Shown: positions 1 to 5,489 of the stretch, in pieces
Numbering within the stretch: position 1 is the first letter of the stretch
Layout: every line of letters begins with the position of its first letter
NCBI GenBank assembly: GCA_031552995.1
Contig: JAVBMB010000015.1
Location: forward strand, 1 to 10,977
Direction: 5' to 3'
DNA from: JAVBMB01 sp031552995
Lineage (GTDB): Bacteria > Bacillota > Clostridia > Oscillospirales > Butyricicoccaceae
Length of the DNA: 10,977 bases
The notes under the pieces: model-generated
Seen by the model: only the letters and a program-made list of their open reading frames with translations
The model's database searches: none
Told to the model about the DNA's origin: nothing
Translations under genes and position numbers: made by a program

Positions 1-859
1 AGCACGGCGCGATGTGAGAAATCTGCACCTGCGCGCCGGTGCGAAGCCCGACCTCCAGCGCTTCGCGCAGGCCGTCTATCGCGCGCTGTTTTTTGGGTGT
101 GCCGATGCGCAGGCCGGTTTTCCTCCAGTGAGAGAAGAAAATGCCGTTATACTTTGCGACCTGACGGCCGACAAGCTGCAGCTCATCAAAATCGCAGTAG
201 ATACCCGGCTCGTAGTCGAGGCCGACCGACACGCCGAAAGCGCCCCACTCCATCGCCTCATCAATTTGCCGGCGTATGCGCTCCTCTTCATCCGGCGTCG
301 CGCGTCGCTTAAAGTCCATACCCATAACGGCAAGGCGAATCTGCCCGTGGCCGACGACCGGCACAAAGTTGCACGCAATGCCGCTGCGCTGCACTTTTTC
401 GTAAAACGAGCCGAAGGTGTTGTAATCCAGGCTTATGTTGAAGTATTTTTCAATGGAGGGTTTAACTTTGGCCAGCTCAAAGAACAAATCGTCGAAGCCG
501 AAGCGGTCGGTCTGAAACTCGCGCAGCGGCTCGACATCGTAGCTTGTGGAAAACCATATATCGGCGAGCGGCGCCGGGGATATGCCGCACTGGCCGCCTA
601 CAATCGTCGTGACGCCCTGCATGACAGCGCTGCCAGTCTTTGGATATGCGAGCACGGTGCAATCCGCGTGCGAGTGCATGTCGATAAATCCCGGCGTGAC
701 TGCTTTGTTTTTAGCATCGATGATTTTAACGGCGTCGGCATTGCCAAGGTCGCCGATAAATGCTATGCGCTCGCCAATGATGCCGACATCGGCCCTGAAG
801 CCGCCGGAGCCCGTGCCGTCGATAACCGTGCCACCGCGAAGGATTATGTCATATTTCAC
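1..859 (-). CDS. N-acyl-D-amino-acid deacylase (D-aminoacylase-like amidohydrolase), 3' part missing
   Basis: Metal-dependent amidohydrolase predicted to hydrolyse N-acyl-D-amino acids to a free D-amino acid plus the acyl acid, in the cytoplasm (no signal peptide seen). The visible 286 residues are the N-terminal half or more; the family is usually about 480-530 residues, and the gene runs off the window start. The protein opens with the small beta-sandwich typical of the superfamily (LRGGTVIDG, residues 7-15). The metal site PGFIDMHSHAD follows, with H62 and H64, then GGQCGISPAP with C91, GHGQIR, FFSHWRKTG with H244 and QISHIAP with H282. H62, H64 and C91 have the same spacing as H67, H69 and C96 of characterised D-aminoacylase. 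H244 and H282 would be the next two ligands (from memory of the family). The start is GTG at 859, which overlaps the TGA of the upstream carboxypeptidase as GTGA. A GGGGGTG purine run lies just upstream, so translation is probably coupled. A dihydroorotase- or hydantoinase-like substrate is less likely given the GGQCG motif. Confidence 0.9.
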   Translation of the reverse strand, partial: MKYDIILRGGTVIDGTGSGGFRADVGIIGERIAFIGDLGNADAVKIIDAKNKAVTPGFIDMHSHADCTVLAYPKTGSAVMQGVTTIVGGQCGISPAPLADIWFSTSYDVEPLREFQTDRFGFDDLFFELAKVKPSIEKYFNISLDYNTFGSFYEKVQRSGIACNFVPVVGHGQIRLAVMGMDFKRRATPDEEERIRRQIDEAMEWGAFGVSVGLDYEPGIYCDFDELQLVGRQVAKYNGIFFSHWRKTGLRIGTPKKQRAIDGLREALEVGLRTGAQVQISHIAPC

Positions 860-2337
860 TGCTTTTCACCCCCATATTTTTCGGTTAGATATTCTATAAG
901 GTACCCGGCGTCGGCTTTCTTACCGGTCGCCCTAAGCAGAATCTCCTGAGCCGGAAGCATCTCTCCGTACTGCCACACATGCTCGCGCAGCCAACTGTAT
1001 ATCTGCGAATAATCGCCGTTTTCCATATTTTTGAGTGAGTTTGGGTGTTGCTTCAACAGTGCGGCGCGCAGCTGCGCGGCGAATACAAGCCCCAGAGCGT
1101 AGTTTTGAAAGTACCCAAACAGTCCGGCAGGCCAATGCGGGTCTTGCAGTATGCCGTTTGTGTCGCTTCCGGGCTCTATGCCAAGGTGCCGCTTATATGC
1201 GTCGTTCCAGGCTTCGCGAAGCTGCTCGGGCTTGATTTTTCCCGAAAACAGCGCGCGTTCAAGCTCCCACCGGATGACAATATGCAGGCTGTATGTCAGC
1301 TCGTCGGCGCTGACCCTTATCTCGCTCGCCGCTACAGCGTTTAGAAGCGAGACGTATTCCTCAAACGTCAGATAATCTTCAAACGCAGGCTTTGCGGCAC
1401 AGATAATTGAATAGTCGCGCTTCATGTGGTGGCGGTCACGCCCCAGCATCTGTTCGAAAAAAAGCGCCTGCCCCTCGTGAAACGCGCCGCTCAAGCCGCC
1501 CCACAGGCAGTTTTGCACAACATCGTCGTTGCCGCAGCTTTGATAGCAGGCATGGCCAAGCTCGTGTATTCCGCCATACAGCCCCGAGTAGAAGCCGAAC
1601 TCATAGCTGACGCCAAGGCGCGAGTCCCGCGGGCCGATGAGCAGCGCCTTTGGGTGCAAATCCTCCGCTATCGGCTTTATCGGCGGATATTCCATATCGG
1701 CGAGCAGCCGCGGCACAAGCGCGCGCACCTCGTCCGGCGTAAACTGGGCGTTCATGCCATCGATGCTTTTACTGCCGGAATACGGGCGGACGGTGGCAAG
1801 CAGCGGCGGCAGGCCGCGTTTGAGCTCTTCCATTATCTCGTCGATTTCGGCTATCGTAAGCCCTGACGCGTCATTTTGCATCACCAACACTTCAAACGGC
1901 TCGGCATTCGGGTCGATCGCCGCAATCTCCCTGCGGCGCACATCTGTCATCTTGACAAGGTGCGGTGCGAACAGGCTGAAATCGTTCGAACGCTTCGCCC
2001 TTTTCCACGCGTCGAAGCTGGCCTCGTACTCCTTTGCCGACCAGGCGGCCAGGTCATCCGGAATAGCTGCGCGCTGCTCGTATCTGGCCATGTATTTGCG
2101 GCGCACAGCGGCGCGAAGGGCATCCGTCGGCGTGTCGCGGCGTATCCGGTCGTATATATCCCCGGCGCGCGGCGTTTTGAATGCCGCGGACGTCAGCTCG
2201 CTGATAAACGCTCCGCGCGCCATTTGATGCGGGAGCTTTTCCTCCGCGGGGTTACACATCGCATCCCAATCGCTAAGGTTGTACAGCGTTCTCGCCATCT
2301 CGGCTTTTTCAAGAATTACAACCGCTTCTCTGTACAT
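856..2337 (-). CDS. M32 family zinc metallocarboxypeptidase (carboxypeptidase Taq-like)
   Basis: Zinc carboxypeptidase that removes C-terminal residues from peptides with broad specificity; cytoplasmic, since no signal sequence is visible. With the start chosen here the protein has 493 residues, the usual M32 length (about 490-510). The M32 signature HExGH is present as H258-E-L-G-H262. The third zinc ligand is expected at E288 (FHEGQALFFE), 30 residues after the first His, which matches the spacing in Pyrococcus carboxypeptidase. Other family motifs are EIRVSADELTYSLHI (substrate side) and ILQDPHWPAGLFGYF near the C-terminus. The ATG at 2337 is preferred because GGAGG sits 9 bases upstream. 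The in-frame ATGs at 2346 and 2355 abut or lie upstream of that Shine-Dalgarno sequence. It is the first gene of a leftward operon with the D-aminoacylase, with a 4-base overlap. M3 oligopeptidases also carry HExxH, but the ADELTY and QDPHW blocks indicate M32. Confidence 0.95.
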   Translation of the reverse strand: MYREAVVILEKAEMARTLYNLSDWDAMCNPAEEKLPHQMARGAFISELTSAAFKTPRAGDIYDRIRRDTPTDALRAAVRRKYMARYEQRAAIPDDLAAWSAKEYEASFDAWKRAKRSNDFSLFAPHLVKMTDVRRREIAAIDPNAEPFEVLVMQNDASGLTIAEIDEIMEELKRGLPPLLATVRPYSGSKSIDGMNAQFTPDEVRALVPRLLADMEYPPIKPIAEDLHPKALLIGPRDSRLGVSYEFGFYSGLYGGIHELGHACYQSCGNDDVVQNCLWGGLSGAFHEGQALFFEQMLGRDRHHMKRDYSIICAAKPAFEDYLTFEEYVSLLNAVAASEIRVSADELTYSLHIVIRWELERALFSGKIKPEQLREAWNDAYKRHLGIEPGSDTNGILQDPHWPAGLFGYFQNYALGLVFAAQLRAALLKQHPNSLKNMENGDYSQIYSWLREHVWQYGEMLPAQEILLRATGKKADAGYLIEYLTEKYGGEKQ

Positions 2338-2346
2338 TTTATGCAT

Positions 2347-2351
2347 CCTCC
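2347..2351 (-). promoter_or_regulatory. Shine-Dalgarno of the M32 carboxypeptidase gene
   Basis: On the minus strand this reads GGAGG and lies 9 bases before the ATG at 2337. It decides the start: the two earlier in-frame ATGs would place this site inside the coding region or directly against the codon. Confidence 0.75.
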
Positions 2352-2355
2352 GCAT

Positions 2356-2377
2356 ATTTTTATCACGTGCTAATTTT
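2356..2377. repeat. Operator-like repeat, proximal copy
   Basis: This 22-bp element has the near-palindromic core TTATCACGTGCTAA (TTA-n-CACGTG-n-TAA). It lies in the predicted 5' untranslated region of the carboxypeptidase operon, between the expected transcription start and the Shine-Dalgarno. It matches the distal copy at 21 of 22 positions. The likely role is a binding site for an unidentified regulator. Confidence 0.7.
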
Positions 2378-2389
2378 CTTGTTTAGCTA

Positions 2390-2418
2390 ATTTTATCCCC
2401 CATGTGCAATGAAGTCAA
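2390..2418 (-). promoter_or_regulatory. Promoter of the carboxypeptidase/deacylase operon
   Basis: On the minus strand TTGACT (2418-2413, 5 of 6 matches to the sigma-A -35) is followed by 17 bases and then TAAAAT (2395-2390, 5 of 6 matches to the -10). The expected transcription start is near 2383, giving an untranslated leader of roughly 45 bases before the ATG at 2337. Both operator-like repeats lie close to it, one directly upstream of the -35 and one just downstream of the expected start. This is a sequence match only. Confidence 0.75.
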
Positions 2419-2422
2419 TAGC

Positions 2423-2444
2423 ATTTTTATCACGTGCTGATTTT
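2423..2444. repeat. Operator-like repeat, distal copy
   Basis: Second copy of the 22-bp element, in the same orientation, with core TTATCACGTGCTGA. It differs from the proximal copy by one base. It ends 4 bp upstream of the -35 hexamer. The two copies are 67 bp apart, measured start to start, and bracket the promoter. Confidence 0.7.
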
Positions 2445-2445
2445 T

Positions 2446-2695
2446 TGTGAATGTTGCATATAATTCTTCTTGCGATGCATGGTTTCTCACACTCTGCAGG
2501 TGCATAATCCGTCATACCTCACAGATTTTAGCAATGACAAAACCATGCTTCTTGCAGCGTGACGTGCCTAAAGCCACAATATCAGTCGTTGATAAATCGC
2601 CTCGGCGCGGCCTCTTGCCGGGTGAAACGGCACTGTAGGTACCACGCGGATCAGTTATGCGCATATTTATTCACTGCGGCGGCTGCCAAACATAC
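2446..2695. other. Gene-free stretch between the peptidase promoter and the regulator terminator
   Basis: I find no supportable gene here. Short open frames exist on both strands, but none has a convincing Shine-Dalgarno plus a recognisable product. Weak structures are a 9-bp inverted repeat (GCATGGTTT at 2477-2485 against AAACCATGC at 2540-2548) and a small stem TGCCG/CGGCA around 2618-2634. GC content is uneven, with an AT-rich left part and a GC-rich patch at 2595-2635, which may be leftover sequence from an older insertion or gene remnant. That last point is speculative. Confidence 0.4.
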
Positions 2696-2732
2696 AAAAA
2701 TCGCCGCACGGAATACGATATTCCTTGCGGCG
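2696..2732 (-). terminator. Rho-independent terminator of the DtxR/MntR-like gene
   Basis: A 7-bp stem (CGCCGCA/TGCGGCG), one mismatch, a further 6-bp stem (GGAATA/TATTCC) and a 3-base loop form a hairpin at 2702-2732. On the minus strand it is followed at once by ATTTTT. It lies 46 bases beyond the regulator stop codon, in the right orientation for that gene. Confidence 0.85.
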
Positions 2733-2777
2733 CGGCGCTTGTCAAAAGCCACTAAACGCGTTCGGTTAATAAATATG

Positions 2778-3194
2778 CTACAGCCGGCGTTCGTCGCAAA
2801 GCCGCGAGATATTTTCGACCGTACACCTGTCGAAATAATGCTCAATTCGCTCGACAAGCTCCAGCTCGTCCTGCGTGCCGTTGAGTATGCTGAAGAATCT
2901 GCTCAGCACCTCGTGCCTGTGCAGCAGATAGCGCCCGGTCTCCAGCCCGCGCTCTGTCGGGCGTATGACGCCGTACGGCTCGAACTCGACAAGCCCGCGC
3001 TCGCGCAGCTTGGCCATCATTTTTGATACCGAGGGCGGGCGCACATTAAGCAGGGAGGCAAGGCGGCTGACGCGCACAGCGCCGCCGTCGCCGCACTCGC
3101 GGCACACCATCTCGATGTAATCCTCCATCGTATGTGATATCTCTAGCGACTCGTGCCGCTCGTATCCTTTTATCGTACGAAAATCACCGTTCAT
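2778..3194 (-). CDS. DtxR/MntR-family metal-dependent transcriptional regulator
   Basis: Metal-sensing repressor, 138 residues from the ATG at 3194. An N-terminal winged helix-turn-helix occupies about residues 20-85; the recognition region is VRPPSVSKMMAKLRERG. A helical dimerisation and metal-binding domain follows. There is no C-terminal SH3-like domain, so it is the short, MntR-like architecture. Aligned by eye to Bacillus MntR, all six metal ligands are kept: D25 and E28 (MEDYIE), H94 (HRHEVL), and E115, E118, H119 (VERIEH). They correspond to D8, E11, H77, E99, E102 and H103. The start is chosen because GGAG (3204-3201) is 6 bases upstream of this ATG; an in-frame TTG at 3206 overlaps that site. 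The gene is divergent from feoA, with a 31-bp palindrome between them, so it probably controls feoAB and itself in response to Fe(II) or Mn(II). The metal cannot be decided from sequence. The gene ends before a strong terminator. Confidence 0.93.
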   Translation of the reverse strand: MNGDFRTIKGYERHESLEISHTMEDYIEMVCRECGDGGAVRVSRLASLLNVRPPSVSKMMAKLRERGLVEFEPYGVIRPTERGLETGRYLLHRHEVLSRFFSILNGTQDELELVERIEHYFDRCTVENISRLCDERRL

Positions 3195-3230
3195 TCTGCT
3201 CTCCAATCACCGCCGGGCGTCTGTGCGAAT

Positions 3231-3236
3231 ACTATA
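3231..3236 (-). promoter_or_regulatory. Possible -10 element of the regulator gene
   Basis: On the minus strand TATAGT (5 of 6 matches to TATAAT) directly abuts the 31-bp palindrome. No good -35 is visible at 16-18 bp, so the assignment is tentative. If correct, a protein on the palindrome would block this promoter. Confidence 0.4.
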
Positions 3237-3265
3237 GCCTGAGGAAACAATGTTTCCTCAGGCTA
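3235..3265. promoter_or_regulatory. 31-bp perfect palindrome, probable metal-regulator operator
   Basis: Two perfectly complementary 14-base arms (TAGCCTGAGGAAAC and GTTTCCTCAGGCTA) flank a 3-base centre AAT. It lies in the roughly 100-bp region between the divergent regulator and feoA genes, touching a TATAGT -10-like element on the minus strand. Position and symmetry suggest the operator for the adjacent DtxR/MntR-like dimer or dimers (inference). In RNA it could also fold as a hairpin followed by AATTTTTA on the plus strand, so a leader attenuator for feoA is the alternative reading. Confidence 0.7.
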
Positions 3266-3292
3266 ATTTTTATGGTGACAAGGTGATGGATT

Positions 3293-3529
3293 ATGACTGA
3301 AAATACAAAAAATCTGCCAGGGATGCGAGAAAATGAGCGCGGCACGGTCATCGGCATGCGCGCAACGGATGACATCCGCGTACGGCTTGTTGATTTGGGG
3401 CTGACCGAGGGCTCATCGGTGACATGCCTTCACAAAAGCGCGCTTGGCGGCATAACGGCGTATTATATTTCCGGGGCGGTCATCGCGCTGCGCGATTGCG
3501 ACTGCGCCGGGGTAACGGTGGGATGTTGA
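3293..3529 (+). CDS. feoA: FeoA family ferrous iron transport accessory protein
   Basis: Small cytoplasmic SH3-like protein of 78 residues, the normal FeoA length, that assists FeoB in Fe(II) uptake. Family features are an N-terminal GERG-like segment (NERGTVIGM, residues 14-22), the VRLVDLGLTEGSSV block (30-43) where FeoA proteins usually read RL..LG..PG..V, and a C-terminal GAVIALRD segment. The ATG at 3293 has an AAGGTG Shine-Dalgarno about 7 bases upstream. The last two codons overlap the start of feoB (7-base overlap ATGTTGA), so the two are translationally coupled. It is transcribed away from the divergent metal regulator. I could not identify a convincing plus-strand promoter in the short upstream region, which is dominated by the palindrome. 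Confidence 0.93.
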   Translation: MTENTKNLPGMRENERGTVIGMRATDDIRVRLVDLGLTEGSSVTCLHKSALGGITAYYISGAVIALRDCDCAGVTVGC

Positions 3530-5433
3530 GCGCGGGCGGGCGGGCTGCCCTGCGGGAGGATTTGGCAAGCGCCCCGGTAATCGCGCTGGCCGGGAATCCG
3601 AATGTCGGCAAAAGCACGGTGTTCAACGCGCTGACCGGGATGAAGCAGCACACGGGCAACTGGCCGGGCAAGACGGTGGGCAGCGCGGTCGGGGAGGTAA
3701 GTCACGGCGGCAGACAATACACAATCGTCGATTTGCCGGGGGCTTATTCGCTTGACGCGCGTTCGGCAGAGGAGCAGGTGGCGCGGGATTTCATCCTGGG
3801 CGACGGCTTTGACGCCGTTATTATTGTGTGCGACGCTACATGCCTCGGCCGAAGTCTGATATTCGCGCTGCAGGTTCTGGCTGCGGCGCCGCGAGCCGTC
3901 GTATGCGTCAACCTTATCGACGAGGCCGAGAAAAACGGCAGACCGGTCGACCTCGTTGAGCTTCAGCGTCAGCTTGGCGTCCCGGTAATCGGCACGGCGG
4001 CGCGAAGCGGGCGCGGGCTTGATGCGCTGATGGATGCCGCAGCCCGCCAGTGCGCCGCGGCCAGCCAATGCGGAGCGTGCGCCGGGTGCAAAAGCTGCGG
4101 AGCGTGCGCAGAGGCGCGGTGCTTTGACGGGCTGGACGGCGTGCGGCGCGCACATCTGGCCGAGCGGATAGCGCAGTCCGCGCAGCGGGACGGCGGACGA
4201 ACAGCGCGGGATACGCTGCTAGACCGGCTGTTCACCGGCAGGCTTACCGGCATACCGATGATGCTTCTTCTTCTCGGCTTTATACTTTGGCTGACACTGA
4301 GCGGCGCGAACGCGCCGTCCCGTCTGCTGGCGTCTGCGCTGCTTCGGGTGGAAGAGTGGCTGACGGCGCTGTTTGAGCTGCTTGACGCGACGCATTGGCT
4401 TCACGGCGCGCTTGTGCTGGGCGCCTACCGCGTGCTGGCGTGGGTTGTCGCCGTCATGCTGCCGCCGATGGCGATATTTTTCCCGCTTTTTACATTGCTG
4501 GAGGATTTTGGATACCTGCCGCGCGTCGCGTTCAATTTGGACGGCGGCTTCAGCCGCGCCGGGGCGTGCGGCAAGCAGGCGCTGACGATGTGTATGGGCC
4601 TGGGCTGCAACGCCGCTGCCGTAACGGGCTGCCGGATAATTGATTCGCCGCGCGAGCGGCTGATAGCGATACTGACGAACAGCTTTATGCCGTGCAACGG
4701 GCGCTTCCCGACGCTTATTGCGATAAGCGGCATGTTCTTCGCCTCGTCAGGCGTGCTCGGCGCAATTATTCCCGCGCTGATGCTGCCGCTGCTTATTGTG
4801 CTGGGTGTGGCGCTGACGCTGCTTTTCAGCAGGCTTCTGTCGCGCACAATATTGCGCGGCACACCGTCGTCGTTCGCGCTGGAGCTGCCGCCCTACCGCA
4901 CGCCGAAGCTGAAAAGCGTAATCGTGCGCTCTCTGCTGGACAGAACGGTTTTCGTGCTCAGCCGTGCGGCTGCAGTCGCCGCGCCGTGCGGCCTGTTGAT
5001 ATGGACACTTGCGAATATCAATGTCGGAGACCTCTCTCTGCTGGCGCACCTGTGCGGCGCGCTCGACCCGTTCGGCAGGGCTTTGGGCCTGGACGGCGTG
5101 ATTCTGCTGGCATTCATCCTCGGCCTGCCGGCAAACGAAATCATCGTTCCAATCATTGTCATGACATATATTTCGGGCGGCAGCCTTGCGCAGGTGCCGG
5201 GGCTGGAAGAGCTGAAAACACTTCTTGTCGCAAACGGATGGACATGGATGACGGCGGTATCCGCCGTGCTGTTTTGCATGGCTCACTGGCCGTGTTCAAC
5301 GACGCTTCTCACAATCCGGCGCGAGGCCGGCGGGTGGAAATGGGCCGCGCTTGGCATGGCGCTGCCGACGGCAAGCGGTGTGCTGATGTGCTTTACATTC
5401 ACATGCGTCACAAAAATACTCGGGCTGCGGTAA
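3523..5433 (+). CDS. feoB: FeoB ferrous iron transporter with cysteine-rich insert
   Basis: GTP-hydrolysing membrane transporter for Fe(II). At 636 residues it is shorter than E. coli FeoB (773) but within the range seen in Gram-positive anaerobes. The N-terminal G domain has G1 GNPNVGKST (24-32), a switch region HTGNWPGKTV (43-52), G3 DLPG (70-73) and G4 NLID (130-133). A cluster of seven cysteines follows at 177, 183, 186, 189, 192, 195 and 200. Membrane segments begin near residue 244. Gate-type motifs are CMGLGCNAA (C357, C362), CNGRFPTLI (C391) and GLPANEIIVPI (534-544). The ATG at 3523 overlaps the feoA stop and is preferred. The reading frame is open further upstream, to 3424, but that part lies wholly inside feoA in another frame. 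No feoC is seen. The gene ends 56 bp before the convergent MFS gene. Confidence 0.96.
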   Translation: MLSAGGRAALREDLASAPVIALAGNPNVGKSTVFNALTGMKQHTGNWPGKTVGSAVGEVSHGGRQYTIVDLPGAYSLDARSAEEQVARDFILGDGFDAVIIVCDATCLGRSLIFALQVLAAAPRAVVCVNLIDEAEKNGRPVDLVELQRQLGVPVIGTAARSGRGLDALMDAAARQCAAASQCGACAGCKSCGACAEARCFDGLDGVRRAHLAERIAQSAQRDGGRTARDTLLDRLFTGRLTGIPMMLLLLGFILWLTLSGANAPSRLLASALLRVEEWLTALFELLDATHWLHGALVLGAYRVLAWVVAVMLPPMAIFFPLFTLLEDFGYLPRVAFNLDGGFSRAGACGKQALTMCMGLGCNAAAVTGCRIIDSPRERLIAILTNSFMPCNGRFPTLIAISGMFFASSGVLGAIIPALMLPLLIVLGVALTLLFSRLLSRTILRGTPSSFALELPPYRTPKLKSVIVRSLLDRTVFVLSRAAAVAAPCGLLIWTLANINVGDLSLLAHLCGALDPFGRALGLDGVILLAFILGLPANEIIVPIIVMTYISGGSLAQVPGLEELKTLLVANGWTWMTAVSAVLFCMAHWPCSTTLLTIRREAGGWKWAALGMALPTASGVLMCFTFTCVTKILGLR

Positions 5434-5463
5434 AAACGTCCGCGAGGCATTCCCCCGCGGACG
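5432..5463 (-). terminator. Terminator of the MFS transporter gene
   Basis: A stem of CGTCCGCG (5437-5444) and CGCGGACG (5456-5463), with a further GG/CC pair and a 5-base loop, is followed on the minus strand by TTTTT (5436-5432). It sits in the 56-bp gap between convergent feoB and the MFS gene. The orientation fits the leftward gene. For rightward feoB transcripts the hairpin exists but no U-run follows, so termination there would be weaker. Confidence 0.85.
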
Positions 5464-5489
5464 CAAGCAGTGTTGGGTTATACGGCGCG

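Noticed and set aside
14..949. Long plus-strand open frame (311 codons) opposite the deacylase
   Set aside because: The minus frame encodes clear D-aminoacylase motifs. GC-rich codon bias leaves the antisense frame open, and its protein has no recognisable domain.
2447..2638. Possible 63-codon plus-strand gene in the gap before the regulator
   Set aside because: No Shine-Dalgarno at the start, no recognisable domain, and it overlaps the region just upstream of the divergent peptidase promoter.
2651..2857. Short minus-strand open frame across the regulator terminator
   Set aside because: It runs through the terminator hairpin and overlaps the regulator 3' end in another frame.
3235..3270. 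The palindrome as a simple rho-independent terminator on the plus strand
   Set aside because: No gene is transcribed rightwards into it, since the upstream gene runs leftwards. A regulatory role is more likely, though attenuation of feoA is not excluded.
3424..3522. Upstream extension of FeoB by 33 codons
   Set aside because: This part lies wholly inside feoA in another frame and has no ribosome site. FeoB proteins normally begin shortly before the P-loop, as with ATG 3523.
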